The notes under the pieces: generated by a model
What the model saw: only the letters and a program-made list of their open reading frames with translations
What the model was told of the DNA's origin: nothing
Database searches by the model: none
From: Echinarachnius parma
Taxonomy: Eukaryota > Echinodermata > Echinoidea > Clypeasteroida > Echinarachniidae
Direction of reading: 5' to 3'
Length of the DNA: 64,000 nt
NCBI GenBank assembly: GCA_037951105.1
Contig: JBAMJV010003946.1
Coordinates: forward strand, 1-64,000
Position numbers and translations under genes: made by a program
Shown: piece after piece, positions 29,601 to 38,117 of the stretch
Numbering within the stretch: position 1 is the first letter of the stretch
Layout: every line of letters starts with the position of its first letter

Positions 29601-31766
29601 TATCAATATCATTGTAAAATACAATTGAAAGATTTGTGAAAGTTTGAAAGAAAACAAACACTGTTTACCTAGTGAAAAAAACGAATATTGAGTTCATATT
29701 TTATCACCGAATACTGATGGTCTGCCATACATTTGTCGCAGTAATAATCATCCGTTTGAGATATTCGCACCCGTGTATGTTTACAGACGTAGTACAGAAA
29801 TTCATGGAATTTGTGCTCGCTCGGCTCAAAGTTCAATCTCCGGAATGTTTCCCACGCGTGCTGCATCCGGACGTGTTAAGCTAGGACAATTGTACTTTTT
29901 ATCAGAAACGTTGATCAACGTTTTTCAAATATAAGATTTCAATGATAATTATCTTCATACTAAAGGGACATTTGAAAAAATCAAACCCTATTTTATTCTT
30001 CTTTTACCATAAGCTAAACAACATGGTAGAAGAGAAACAAGGAAGCTCCAAGTAATTTTCGTGGACTTTACAGGCAAGGTACACTCGAGTATTGGTACTT
30101 ACCGAAATGCCCCTTGACACTAAATTGGTTGGTTTAATTTAATTCCATTTGAAAGTTCCTTGAATAAAACATGTAAAATGAGAATCATTCCCTTTCAGAT
30201 GCTCTCATAGTTGACAAATTTGATTTCAAGATATTTTATTCATAAGTCTACCGGCCGGGGGACATCTTGACTTTTTAGAAAACATTTTAAAAATGCTTAT
30301 AGACTACTTTGAAAAAAATCTAGATAGGTTTTTAAATAGTTGTTGATGATATCTCTATTGAATCATTATTTTAACAAAACATCAAATTTATGCACAATTT
30401 TGTATTAAAAAATGGCTAAAACTAATGAGTTTTTAGAGAGCGCCCTTTTGAGTTGTAACAGCTCTTTTTAAATGATAACAGGGTTTTTACTTAGGGTAGT
30501 CGTTTGTAATTGTGTATACCTTTCAAGCATGGTGGAGTTATAATTATTAGTTTGTATCGTAATGATGCAGGTTTGGGTTACTAAAGTTAAGTTTGACCAA
30601 TACTCAACTATCCCTTTCACAAGCATTCTCCAAAAGACCTTGGCCAGAGTATATTAATAAATGTCACATTAAATGTTAGTCAACCAGGACATGAGAGAAT
30701 AATTCAACAGTCATCTGAAAAATTCTTTTTTATACATTGATCAGCATTATTTCCATTTGTTTGCACCTCTTCAAAAATGGACTTTATCTTTGAGTGAAAC
30801 AGAAAAAGTTAGTACTCGATAATAGAAGATAAATTGAAACATACTTCTATTCATATATGATACAGAATATGTAGATTACTGATGTGAATTCTATCATTTG
30901 TATTCCCTTTATTGCCAGGTGTGGAAAGTACAAGCTCTTCCTTCCAGCTAACCCAAACCCAGTGGATCCTAGTCTACATTGCATGTGGTGTGGCAGGTAC
31001 CTTCATCATCGTCCTCTTCATCACACTCCTCTGCTGCTGCTGTCGCCATAGCAACGATGATAGTCCTAGAGAGAAGAGGAAGGAGGCTGCTGATAACCTG
31101 ACGTACCTAAACAGAGCCTTTGAGGATGATTCCATAGGGAACGAGATGCAGTACAGCGGCACCCTGGCTAGTAATGGCACTCTGCCCTCCAACGGACATT
31201 CCAGGAATGGTCATGCTGCTATGGGCAATGGCGAAACGAGACTGATCGAGATTCCGAGCGACCCGGAATACTTGTATGCGGAGGTTCCTGTGACCAGTTT
31301 TAACCGGCATTATGATGATATCGATTCAAGGAAGAAGAATGGACACGCCAATGGCCACGCCAATGGCCACATCAGCAGTGTGTCTGCAAGTGTGGATATG
31401 GAAGTGCCCAGTCCCCCATCTGCAGGGGCACCACCCCCTCCCCCACCCCCTCCTCCATCTGAACCCAAGCCCTCAAGGACCCCCTCTAGGGTCACAACAG
31501 AAAATGAGTTCTACACCCTACCTCCTCAGATGGGCCACCAGTTTGGTGACATGGCTGGGGACAGCATGCCAGTAAGTCATCCCCCTCTCCCTCCTGTAGC
31601 TCCAGGGGGGAATGTTCCACCCCCTCCCCCTCCCCCTCCTGTGTCAGGTGGTCCTCCTCCGCCCCCACTACCTCCTGCACTCTCTGGCAGTAACAACTCC
31701 TACCCAAGCTCCCCCTCGGGGAGCACTGCCAGTTACCGCAGTGGCAGGACCCAGTTCAGGATCTAA
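5449..31766 (+). CDS. Reeler-EGF-HYR-CCP single-pass membrane protein, 16-exon gene model
   Basis: Exons: 5449-5659, 12742-12985, 14069-14130, 18382-18489, 19034-19219, 19973-20098, 21116-21226, 21865-21981, 22774-22950, 23983-24084, 24790-25068, 26641-26892, 27519-27713, 28253-28765, 29256-29411 and 30919-31766. The sum is 3687 nt, or 1228 codons plus stop, with GT/AG and matching phase at every junction. Domains by residue: signal peptide 1-26, reeler about 27-172, seven EGF-like 173-481, HYR 482-574 and 575-658, CCP-like 659-723, unnamed module 724-894, GCC2/ephrin-receptor-like 895-947, membrane helix 962-984, cytoplasmic tail 985-1228. Family knowledge makes it a cell-surface adhesion or recognition receptor; ligand and function are inferred, not seen. 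Every junction from the end of exon 3 to exon 16 is phase 1. I know no named orthologue with this domain order. An additional exon inside the 4.2-kb intron 3 cannot be excluded. Confidence 0.88.
7800..7905. repeat. (CA)n / (CATA)n microsatellite
   Basis: CACACA and CATACA units with short interruptions in intron 1 of the reeler gene. The Thr/His-rich frames across it are artefacts. Confidence 0.9.
7982..8616 (-). mobile_element. 5'-truncated L1/Tx1-like non-LTR retrotransposon with target-site duplication
   Basis: A minus-strand open frame (8112-8450, continuing upstream to about 8540) reads a Cys/His knuckle CLFCHTPETTKHMLLDC followed by LFWK, typical of the C-terminus of L1-like reverse transcriptases. 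Upstream, another frame gives NKIRQFNFKYLYLFLPSRYK, so a frameshift has occurred. The 3' end is a poly-A tail (T tract from 7982 on the plus strand). The element is bracketed by a 13-bp direct repeat ATGTAACAGATAT (7969-7981 and 8617-8629), the expected target-site duplication. It lies in intron 1 of the reeler gene, antisense to it. Confidence 0.85.
11450..11928. mobile_element. MITE family A, copy 2 (left end altered)
   Basis: Shares the block with GAGAGCGCCCTCTTGAGTTG and the ACTCAACTATCCCTTTAA end. The left end is a variant (GAGTATTGGTACTTCCCGAA) also seen in the copy at 30080. In intron 1 of the reeler gene. Confidence 0.65.
12304..12741 (+). repeat. Tandem copies of the exon 2 splice acceptor (about 167-bp units)
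   Basis: Two full units (12304-12471, 12474-12641) precede the intron side of exon 2 itself. Each carries a GCCGTTATCATCGATCACC block, a CT-rich tract, CTGGACTGTAG, and 53 exon-like bases (12407-12459 and 12573-12625). These still read VNVTLRSGFSFEGFITQA, against VNVTARSGFSFKGFIIQA in the real exon. The two upstream copies share differences from the real exon. Neither has a donor, and both frames meet a stop soon afterwards. Confidence 0.85.
12742..12985 (+). CDS. Exon 2: core of reeler domain
   Basis: The acceptor is TTTCTGGACTGTAG. The reading begins VNVTARSGFSFKGFIIQAR, matching the reeler block with F-K/R-GF-x-x-QAR, followed by a central Cys (IYC) and a THTS..K..LSVVWTAP block. The donor is GT|GTAAGT, phase 2. 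Its first 53 bases and acceptor are present twice more just upstream (12407-12459 and 12573-12625) as truncated copies. Confidence 0.9.
13142..14027. mobile_element. TTAA-flanked MITE (family K) carrying a nested family A copy
   Basis: Outer ends TTAAAGGGACTTAGTAAC and its inverse GTTACTAGATCCCTTTAA. Inside, about 13305-13816 is family A sequence (AATCTTTATTTGATCAAACT to CTCAAGTATCCTTTTAAA). It fills most of intron 2 of the reeler gene and stops 41 bp before exon 3. Confidence 0.65.
14069..14130 (+). CDS. Exon 3: end of reeler domain
   Basis: A 62-nt exon between TTTTTACAG and GTAAGTGG. It reads GTFVQQRNTFWVGVKSAVL, the FWVGV..S block that closes reeler domains. It enters in phase 2 and leaves in phase 1, joining the reeler exons to the phase-1 array of modules that follows. 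Confidence 0.88.
15983..16422. mobile_element. TTAA-flanked MITE (family L), 440 bp
   Basis: Ends TTAAAGGGTACCACCA and TGGTGGTCCCCTTTAA are inverted copies with TTAA on both sides. No open frame of note. In intron 3 of the reeler gene. Confidence 0.6.
17220..17364. mobile_element. Small MITE with CCCCGTTGCAGAAAG terminal inverted repeats
   Basis: The left arm CCCCGTTGCAGAAAG..GATAATCGATTG is mirrored by CAATCGATTGTATCC and CTTTCTGCAACGGGG, giving arms of about 40 bases around a core of about 60 bases. A truncated relative is at 61491-61575. Confidence 0.7.
18382..18489 (+). CDS. Exon 4: EGF-like domain 1
   Basis: A symmetric phase 1-1 exon of 36 codons. Six cysteines in EGF spacing (DAC, SPC, ATC, YIC, RC, NC) with the CHNGATC and GFTGTNC signatures. 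A (GATGAT)n-rich stretch of about 440 bp begins some ten bases after its donor. Confidence 0.93.
18492..18935. repeat. (GATGAT)n-type trinucleotide-rich stretch
   Basis: Almost pure GAT/GGT/GAC triplets for about 440 bp, starting just after the exon 4 donor. It produces Asp-rich frames on one strand and His-rich frames on the other, which I do not treat as genes. Confidence 0.9.
19034..19219 (+). CDS. Exon 5: EGF-like domain 2 plus Thr/Pro linker
   Basis: A phase 1-1 exon of 62 codons. Six cysteines (DVC, GPC, ANC, FVC, VC, AC) form a divergent EGF domain without the usual G-x-x-C end. A Ser/Thr/Pro-rich linker of about 20 residues follows and is probably O-glycosylated. Confidence 0.88.
19425..19640 (+). 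repeat. tRNA-derived SINE copy
   Basis: A tRNA-like segment (19549-19625) has a perfect A box TAGCTCAGTCGG, an anticodon-type loop CTAGCAA (AGC, Ala-like) and a B-box-like GGTTCAAATCC. The acceptor and T stems have mismatches, so it is not a working tRNA gene. About 125 bp before it, starting GGTGATCCCTCGCA and containing GGGTTTATGTCAGG, recurs ahead of another tRNA-like segment at 50620-50695. An A-run follows at 19652. In intron 5. Confidence 0.7.
19973..20098 (+). CDS. Exon 6: EGF-like domain 3
   Basis: A phase 1-1 exon of 42 codons with canonical CQNGGIC and GYTGTLC signatures and six cysteines. The acceptor follows a long C/T/A-rich tract (about 19880-19970) that looks like an open frame but is the polypyrimidine region. 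Confidence 0.93.
21116..21226 (+). CDS. Exon 7: EGF-like domain 4
   Basis: A phase 1-1 exon of 37 codons. It contains ACQSAPCQNGGSC and six cysteines in EGF order, ending FTGPEC. Acceptor ACTTCCAG, donor GTACGT. Confidence 0.92.
21865..21981 (+). CDS. Exon 8: EGF-like domain 5
   Basis: A phase 1-1 exon of 39 codons. Six cysteines with SFPCQNGGDC and YTGTDC. Acceptor CACATGTAG, donor A|GTAAGT. Confidence 0.92.
22774..22950 (+). CDS. Exon 9: EGF-like domain 6 plus Pro/Thr/Ser linker
   Basis: A phase 1-1 exon of 59 codons. The EGF domain (ACASSPCLNEGFC to GMHC) is followed by a linker rich in Pro, Thr and Ser, so the array has a second flexible, probably O-glycosylated hinge. Confidence 0.92.
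23542..23882. mobile_element. TTAA-flanked MITE-like element, 341 bp
   Basis: Left end TTAAAAGGAACCACCACA, right end CAGTCCCTTTAA. The left end resembles family L; only the outer ten bases match between the ends, so the call is tentative. In intron 9. Confidence 0.4.
23983..24084 (+). CDS. Exon 10: EGF-like domain 7, tenascin-type
   Basis: A phase 1-1 exon of 34 codons. The short form RCNQNCLNGGTC..GVCMC..GYGGHLC, with two or three residues between central cysteines, resembles tenascin/teneurin EGF repeats more than the six preceding domains. Confidence 0.9.
24790..25068 (+). CDS. Exon 11: HYR domain 1 (divergent)
   Basis: A phase 1-1 exon of 93 codons. It opens RPRFTNCP and closes DGQGRSQECSFTIRLE; the CP near the start and the C-x-F-x-I/V end typify HYR (hyalin repeat) domains. 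The middle lacks the usual W-x-x-P and D-N-x-x-P landmarks, so it is a divergent copy. Confidence 0.85.
25136..26262 (+). mobile_element. Helitron-like non-autonomous element with central 151-bp satellite
   Basis: The left end is a 9-bp-stem hairpin ATGCCTCCG..CGGAGGCAT, then a GTCC/GTAC microsatellite (25180-25228). Almost five tandem units of about 151 bp follow (starts near 25233, 25383, 25533, 25685, 25837). The right end repeats CGGAGGCAT, then a perfect 20-bp palindrome TTCGACTGCGCGCAGTCGAA and CTAGT after seven bases, followed by T. A 3' hairpin shortly before CTRRT is the Helitron hallmark. Microsatellite plus central satellite is known from non-autonomous Helitron-like elements of other animals. 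No replicase/helicase is encoded. In intron 11. Confidence 0.6.
26641..26892 (+). CDS. Exon 12: HYR domain 2
   Basis: A phase 1-1 exon of 84 codons. A canonical HYR: ITCPGDITL, V-T-W-P-D-A, V-T-D-N-A-D-P-S-P, a G-N-S-V-S-I-I-V-R-A-T-D block and the closing ECIFRVTV. HYR domains are immunoglobulin-like folds linked to adhesion and commonly sit next to sushi domains. Confidence 0.92.
27313..27430 (+). pseudogene. Decayed copy of exon 13 (sushi), frameshifted
   Basis: It follows the same TTGTTGTCAATACAG acceptor as exon 13. It reads YDCEDFQKMNNVEVSCVVSE before an extra base in AGACATGTGCAGG (exon 13 has AGACAGTGCAGG) shifts the frame. It ends in GTGAACAG with no clear donor. A failed tandem duplicate about 100 bp upstream of the real exon. 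Confidence 0.8.
27519..27713 (+). CDS. Exon 13: CCP/sushi-like domain
   Basis: A phase 1-1 exon of 65 codons. Cysteine spacing YDC..SC..QC..NC..YVC..VC and the late W (FWDPLPPAEVC) fit a complement control protein module, with extra cysteines relative to the four-Cys norm. Decayed relatives lie on both sides (27313-27430, 27847-27950, 28062-28117). This is the only copy with an open frame and both splice sites. Confidence 0.85.
27847..28117 (+). pseudogene. Two further fragments of the exon 13 3' half
   Basis: 27847-27950 resembles the end of exon 13 and its donor flank (GACAGTGCAGGGACATT..TCTCCCTCCAACCGA..GCAAATGAGTATG). 28062-28117 repeats only GGATCCTTGCCCTCCAACC..GTCTGCACAATTGAGTAAGC. 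Both have lost the frame and the GT donor. Confidence 0.6.
28253..28765 (+). CDS. Exon 14: 171-aa extracellular module with furin-like sites
   Basis: A phase 1-1 exon of 171 codons. I do not recognise a named domain. The first half holds cysteines (APCPG, DLCE, SACGE, SSCFS). Two strongly basic motifs follow, RSRRRR near residues 792-797 and RMRR near 810-813, both fitting furin/proprotein convertase sites. The second half has alternating hydrophobic residues and ends WSCGEG..SGCG. In HYR/sushi proteins such a region often precedes the GCC2/ephrin-like module. Cleavage here would leave the ectodomain as two chains; this is inference. Confidence 0.85.
29256..29411 (+). CDS. Exon 15: GCC2/GCC3 (ephrin-receptor-like) Cys module
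   Basis: A phase 1-1 exon of 52 codons. Pattern CPSGTYYD..CTFCSRGTYQ..SCDLCPTGHLTDATGS, the typical GCC2_GCC3/Ephrin_rec_like module. Its last Cys codon is split across the next intron (T|GT). Confidence 0.92.
29553..30076. mobile_element. MITE family C, copy 1
   Basis: TTAAAGTGTCAGATATTGC at the left and CGTGGACTTTACAGG at the right. The interior is shared with the copies at 37528, 45770, 50025 and 51876, including a short frame seen in more than one copy, which is repeat sequence rather than a gene. In intron 15 of the reeler gene, directly followed by a family A copy. Confidence 0.7.
30077..30617. mobile_element. MITE family A, copy 4
   Basis: Left variant GAGTATTGGTACTTACCGAA as in copy 2. 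The right end TACTCAACTATCCCTTTCAC has lost the TTAA. Abuts family C copy 1 on the left, suggesting insertion of one beside or into the other. Confidence 0.65.
30919..31766 (+). CDS. Exon 16: transmembrane helix and proline-rich cytoplasmic tail
   Basis: The acceptor TTGCCAG restores the split Cys codon. A 23-residue hydrophobic helix (962-984, starting WILVY) is followed by CCCC (possible palmitoylation) and basic residues, placing the tail inside the cell. The tail of about 240 residues has candidate tyrosine motifs YLNR (1009, fits Grb2 SH2 Y-x-N), EYLYAEV (1064/1066), HYDDI (1078) and EFYTLP (1145). It also has proline tracts of nine (1118-1126), eight (1180-1187) and five residues followed by LPP, usable by SH3, WW or profilin-type partners, and a GHAN repeat. 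The stop is TAA at 31764. Confidence 0.9.
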
Positions 31767-34700
31767 CTGATGTAATCAGTGCCAGGTAAAAAGGACACAG
31801 TGCCAGATAAAGAGGCAAGGACACTTTGCATTGACTGAAAAAAGATGGCTTGATGTACGTTGGAAAATCTTTATCAGTCAGAAGCAGAAACAAGTCGGCG
31901 TGATTAACGTAAACGGACAGCAGGATGCATTTCATAATAATGGCAAAATGACATATCTGTGGATATGATTGGAATCAATGGTACAGTTAGAATCTATGAT
32001 TTAGGAATTAATTCAAAGCTAGTGAATATCGATATAATACAGGATCCAAATACAGATAGTGGTGTGACACAATATTAGGATCTAATTAAATGTACCTGGT
32101 AACCTAATTGTGGTGTGCAAACAAATTAGTTGCATCATTTTCAGATTAATTGTCCATGCTCTTTATGTTTTACAATTAATGACAAAGTGATGAGTTTTGG
32201 TTAGATATATGATCAAACTTTAAAACAGAAAGTACAAAGGGACACATGCATGGTTCAAAGTAGTGTTGCATATATAACACTTTGATACAAACTCTTAGAT
32301 ATGTTCATACATACGCATACCACTACCAATATTTAACCTCCAAATGAAACAGTTTTGTGATTTGTTCTCTGACAATGTTACTGAAAAAGGTTATTTGGAA
32401 TTGATTAATTCAGATACATTGCGTGATTTGATTAATGATCTTATAACATAGTGTCAAAACAATATTTTATATATATGACAGCACAGTAAGACAACCAATT
32501 TGAATTGAGGAATTCGTCTTTTATAATTTTGTATTTCATAAGCAAAATTTATCAAGGGTAAATATTTATATACTTGAAGTTATATGTGTAGTTTCTGTGT
32601 ATTTCTGAAAATGAAATTACATTTAAATCAACTGGTTCGTATAGGATTTGTTTATATTTTTATTATGAAAATACATGTACACTATACATGTACATTTATA
32701 TGAATTCCTGACAAATTAAAGTATTCTTTCCACAAAAGATACACATTTTGTTGTAGATCTCTCAATTACACAAAACGATAGTGCCTACATTTTTGTGCAA
32801 AAATATCCTTTTCATCAGGCTTACAATTGAAAATATAGAGAAAGTGCCTCAAAACAGCAGATTTTACGTACTACATGTAGATATTTTATACATTAATACT
32901 CTTTTCAAATGTGCATTTTAGATAACATAATAGTTATCCCATTGAGGATAATTGGTATAACATTAATTATCCTTAGACCACAGCTAAGTATTTTACTAGT
33001 CCTGAACGGCTTACTGTCATGCAAACATATGACCACAATTAAGCCACCTTTATCACAGCCACTGATAATTAGTGTGATTTCAAACAAATTACCTTTAAAT
33101 CATTGTTTTTTAATGGTGTATATGTGTTGTAGAGACTTCAGGTGCTTTGAGTTCAAGAATGCATGTATTTGAATCTGGTGCTTAATTAGAATATTGTTAG
33201 CGCTTTCTTCCAGTTTGAACGTTGCATGAAGAAGCCAGTTTGGTTTGTGCATGCGCAAATAAAGGTCCTTTGGACCAATATTGACATGTCCTTGATATTC
33301 ATAGAGTTGGAAAGACTGGAAGAGGTTCTTTACTTCAATTGGACTTTCCTTTAAGGTGGATATATTATTTGTCTGAGAAGGAACAAACAATATCCCATGT
33401 CAACCAACTGCTGCATAAAGCTGTAAATCCTATCCACGAGTATATAATTTAGTGGGTATTATTTAAGGGGTTCTTGGGCAAAGGTAATACCAAATTTGCT
33501 TATTCAATGAATTACCAAGTGTCAATGTGTTGCATCTATATGTAAATGGTCAGTAGTTTAATGGAAATGTGCATTTAAGCACATACTTATCCTTCTATTT
33601 ATGTTTCTAATGGTTGTTAGGTATGGATTGTATGCATGAGCCAGTACTTTAGGAAAACTATTTCTGATATTGTGGTACAGTGAAACCCCTTTATAACGAT
33701 GTCCGTAATAATTAGGTGCCTGATATATCGAGGTAATTTCACAGGTCGCGTTTCTGATATGAGACATCTGATATGAGATATATTCAATGGACCGAATGTG
33801 CTCATTATAATGAGGTTTCACTGTATTGTTATTCTTTACAATAAGTAAAATAGAAAGCAATATAATATGTACATCAATATTGATGACATAAACGGAAAAA
33901 CAACATTTATCTGCAAACTTCATGCAACTGTTGCTCAGACTACATGTTTTTTAAGTTTAACACGGCGGTTTCTGGTAGTTTAATTTCTAGTATAATTAAA
34001 AAACTCAAAATAAAGCAGATACTGAAATCCACAAGATAAAAGAGGAATAGTGAGCAGGACTCATGAAATGTTTCCATTTTCTTTTACCTCAAAGTGCAAA
34101 TATTAATTCCTTTCCTTTATCTTGTGCAAAATGGCATCATTACAAACAGAATTGTATTATACAATGTATTACAAGCTCTATGATCCAAGATGTAAATGTA
34201 ATAAGTCCTAATTGGTTGCTAAATGCTCCGCTGGAAGTAATGCATGTGATCATGTACTTTAATTTTGAAGTATTCACAGTTGATAAGAATTGAATGTCTC
34301 TAAATTTATGATTAGTTTCCATGTATTCTTGTTCCATGTTACACTAAGTATTATTTGAAGCAATTTTTACACAAATTCATTACCTATATAATAATATCCC
34401 AATATATTTAGATTTTGTTTTATTTCATGGTCAGTTTCAATTCAATATGCCAGACAAATTTGTATTCATGAACATATTGATATTATCATTTATTTATCAA
34501 CTATTAGAAAATATGGTATGAGTAATGTTTACTATAAAGTCACCTTGCTTTTCTAAAATGTTATCTACAGTACAAAGTGTTGTAAATATATATTGTGCTT
34601 TCAGCTTTCTTGTGTATATTTTGAGAATATATTGCATGAATATTTGCACTTCTAAATTAACCTTGCTAGAAGCAAAAGTTAATGAATATCTGTATAAAAT

Positions 34701-34895
34701 TCTATTGTATAACTTCAACCTGCACATCCTCATATTTCTTATGTACTCATCACCTGTCTTTCACCTTTTTGTATCATTGTTGCTTTTACATGTATGTTTG
34801 TAAAGTGTCTCATCATACTAGAGACAAAACGTCAAATGTAAGAACTAATTTATAATTATTTTTCATAAAATAAAGGCTGTACTACATTCACAAGC
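31767..34895 (+). other. Probable 3' UTR and downstream DNA of the reeler gene
   Basis: No coding signal. Two candidate polyadenylation signals on the plus strand: ATTAAA at 32715-32720 and AATAAA at 34869-34874. The stretch is unique-looking AT-rich DNA apart from a mariner-like MITE at 33676-33825. A 3.1-kb 3' UTR would be long but not unusual. Confidence 0.4.
33676..33825. mobile_element. Mariner-like MITE, 150 bp, TA-flanked
   Basis: TACAGTGAAACCCCTTTATAA at the left and its inverse TTATAATGAGGTTTCACTGTA at the right, with TA at both edges, as expected for Tc1/mariner targets. A second copy is at 40636-40801. Confidence 0.75.
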
Positions 34896-37527
34896 CATGT
34901 ACTTTTCTACACGAGAGCTGTAAATGAAAATGAAAGCTCAAATAAGGGCAAGATTGACAGAAGAAAGTTTATATTGCTATTATGTATTTATTAATAAAAA
35001 GTGGTAATACATATATGTTACAACCTACGTGCATTTCCGTTCATTCCTGTCTTCTCTAGTTTCCCTTTATGTAGCTTCCCCTCATGGCATGTGTGTTTAA
35101 CGAGAACATGCATACAAAGGGTTAAAAGTTCAGCATGCCAAGGAAATGACCATAACAATTTTGGCAGACACCAGCTAGTGCATATAACTAAAAATAAAAT
35201 AACATAAGTACTAAAACAGGCACACAGCTGCCAGGGTCTGGGGATCCAGTTACAATTTGTGTGTGTGATGGAAATATGCACCTTGTGTTGGAGCTTGTCA
35301 ACCAAACTAAGTCTTACAGTATAGGCCCACTGAATCTAGCTGCACAGCTTTTTGAAGCTACATATATGTGCCTCGCCATCCGCAGGGAAGCCAGAAGTCG
35401 CAAGATGTCGAACCTCAGAAATCACGATTGATTTGAAATTGCATGAAAAAGTGAAACAAAATATTATTGCCTCATGCATTTCCCTGATATCTGTTCTACC
35501 GGTACGCAAAATATCCAGTAAAAATATCCAGTGGAAAGGTAAAAATTAAGCAGAGTTTTGAAGCATGTTTTTTGCAGGTTTGAAAAGTTTGCGTTCCAAA
35601 ATTATTTGCCACTAAAAGCGATCGATATTAAGCTCTGCCTCTTAACAACCCCTTTGTGCTAAGTTGGAATCTCGGTCAAGAGCGGCCAGCGCACATCGAG
35701 ATTCTTTAATCCCTATTGACTGCGCGGTCGCTTGCACGGAGATTAGTAATCCAAATGGCCTCCATTGCATAGTGGCCCTATTGAGTTTGACAAAGTATGT
35801 GTATGACAATACGACCCAAGTCCTTGAACCTTGAACCTTGAACCTTGAAGAGATAATCCCTATAGCAGCTCACTGGGGAAGCTAAACTGGGATGACTAGT
35901 GATGTGACGTCAATGGCCGACGTGAAAAGTGAGGGTATTTACAGTGTAGGTGAATGTCCATTATATACAATAAGAAATGGAGTGTTTAAGTGCAAGTAAA
36001 AACCAAGCTCTGATCTACAGCATCCTGGATCCCACCTATCCAATTAACTGCACACCCACCCCCCCCCCCCCCCCCCCCCTCCAACCTCATACACTATGTA
36101 CACCACTGGTTGAGTGTGAGTATTATATAGATTAAAGAATTGGGCCCTGTAACATAACATTCATTAATCGTATGTAGAATTAATTTGTCGTACTAAATAT
36201 TTAAGTAGTTCATAATAATTTTATAATAAGGCATACCCCCCCCCCCCCCCCCCACACCACCAAAAAAAAAAACAACGCTATTTAGAGCTTGTTTTAAGTT
36301 GGCTAAAGCACAATCCCACTCTTTTATATACCCTCATTTTGAAGTTGACCGAGGCTCGCCTCCGTTACTTAGACACCTGTTTCAAAATTTTCTAAGGGAC
36401 ATCCCCGGGCATCCCCGCCAAAAGAACGAAAACAAACCCTGTACCAACGGATCCCCCCCCCCCCCCCCCCGCTACCCCTTTGGTACCTGGGGCCTCCCCC
36501 TCCAAAATGTCTAGCTTCGATACCCCGTTTTACTTTTCACGTATCAACATACTGTTCTTTGTAATAGTTTTTACATTACGCACCAGACGCAAGTTTGCAT
36601 TCCTAAAATCAAACTGCCAGTCAATACCGATTAATCGAACAATAAACAGAGCCAGAGCGGAATCCCTTTTGTTACCTGAAAGTGCTCGCTATTGTATCAT
36701 GTGCTCGATGTGTACAGTTTATCGTTCCAAACCCACTTAAATTGTAATTAAATCTGTTCATATCTCTACAATGCATGGATAATATTCAACAGTTTCTGGA
36801 GGGAAGGTGTATATCATACATATTTACTGATATGCAAGTTTTCAAGAAAATTGAATAAAGGTTGCTACGACATTCTATTCATGCAATCGGTTCATTTATG
36901 GCCTGCTTAAAACGCTAATTTCACTTTCGAAATGGATGTAAAGTTTCTTGAGCTATTTTCTCGGCATCTTATTTCCAGACCGTTCAATATTTGCCTTAAA
37001 AAAGCGTCAATAAGAACTCCGCGTTGCAGAATCATTATGAGACAAACTTTATATCATATTAAAGCTTAGATATTGCTGAATCGAACTAAATACAAATCCA
37101 GAAAATCAACTTTGTCGACTTCTGGTTCTTCTACGTAGGACGGGTCACATATACTCTTCAAGGATTGGGGCAACGAGGGGGGATGCAGATGGTGTTTGCG
37201 ACGGTGATAGATGCACCCATGTTGGAGTGTATTGACCAGTAGGACGCAGTATAGGCCTACTATGTCTGATAGCTCCACAGCCTATAAGAGGCACTGTACT
37301 GCCAGTGAGTGATTGAAGTTTACTTGTTGGTGATGAGCATTTGGGCAAGAGTGATAATCCAGTTGATGTTTGTAATTGCGATGCTATTTGTTAATTGGAA
37401 TGTGTCGACCAATATGAGGTTTCCATTACAGTGTGCAAACTTTACGCTCCACAGCTTTTTGGCTCCACTAAATTTCTACCAGTCTAGCCTGTACTGCATG
37501 CAGTATATGGAAAACCCAGTTGTCGAG
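34896..37527. other. Intergenic DNA with three C tracts
   Basis: No supported gene between the convergent reeler and CCDC122 genes. It holds C tracts at 36059-36079, 36236-36253 and 36453-36470, a short CCTTGAA tandem at 35817-35848, and otherwise AT-rich unique-looking DNA. A minus-strand frame at 37145-37348 looks moderately protein-like but has no recognisable family or splice support. Confidence 0.6.
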
Positions 37528-38100
37528 TTAAAGTGATTCAGGTAAAGTGTCAGATATTGCACAAAATGACATTTGAGACTTCAATCCTATATCAATATCA
37601 TTGTAAAATACAATTGAAAGATTTGTGAAAGTTTGAAAGAAAACGAACACTGTTAACCAAGTGAAAAAAGCGAATATTGAGTTCATATTTTATCACCGAA
37701 TACTGATGGCCTGTCATGGATTTGTAGCAGTGATACTTGTAATCAGCCGTTGACGATATCCGCACTCGTTTATGTTTACAGACTGTATACAGAATTCGTG
37801 GAATTTGCGCACTTAGGATCAAAGTTCAGTAGCGTCTTGAATGTTTCCCACGCGTGCTAGCTGGCTCGGACCATAGACTGTTCTGGGACGTGTTTAGCTA
37901 CAACAATTCTACTTTTTTTGATCAACGCTTTTGAAATAATGATTTTCAATGATAATTATCTTCATACTAAAGGGACATTCGAAAAAATCTAACCCTATTT
38001 TATTCTTCTCTTACCATAAGCTAAACAACAAGGCAGAAGAGAAACGAGGAAGCTCCAAGTATTTTTCGTGGAGTTAGACACTTTACCTGGATCACTTTAA
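37528..38100. mobile_element. MITE family C, copy 2, ending 17 bp past the CCDC122 stop codon
   Basis: Perfect-looking ends TTAAAGTGATTCAGGTAAAG and CTTTACCTGGATCACTTTAA, 573 bp, TTAA on both sides. On the minus strand it follows the CCDC122 stop by 17 bp and carries AATAAA (37998-38003 on the plus strand reads TTTATT), so it may supply the transcript's 3' end. Confidence 0.8.
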
Positions 38101-38117
38101 GCCCCACTATAATGTGT

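Noticed and set aside
29672-29884. 70-codon frame also seen in the copy at 52052-52303
   Set aside because: Shared because both are MITE family C copies; the frames diverge and end differently, so no selection for protein.
37066-37348. Minus-strand frames with a moderately protein-like composition
   Set aside because: Two overlapping frames would need a frameshift to combine; no recognised family and no splice sites consistent with CCDC122, whose stop is at 38118.
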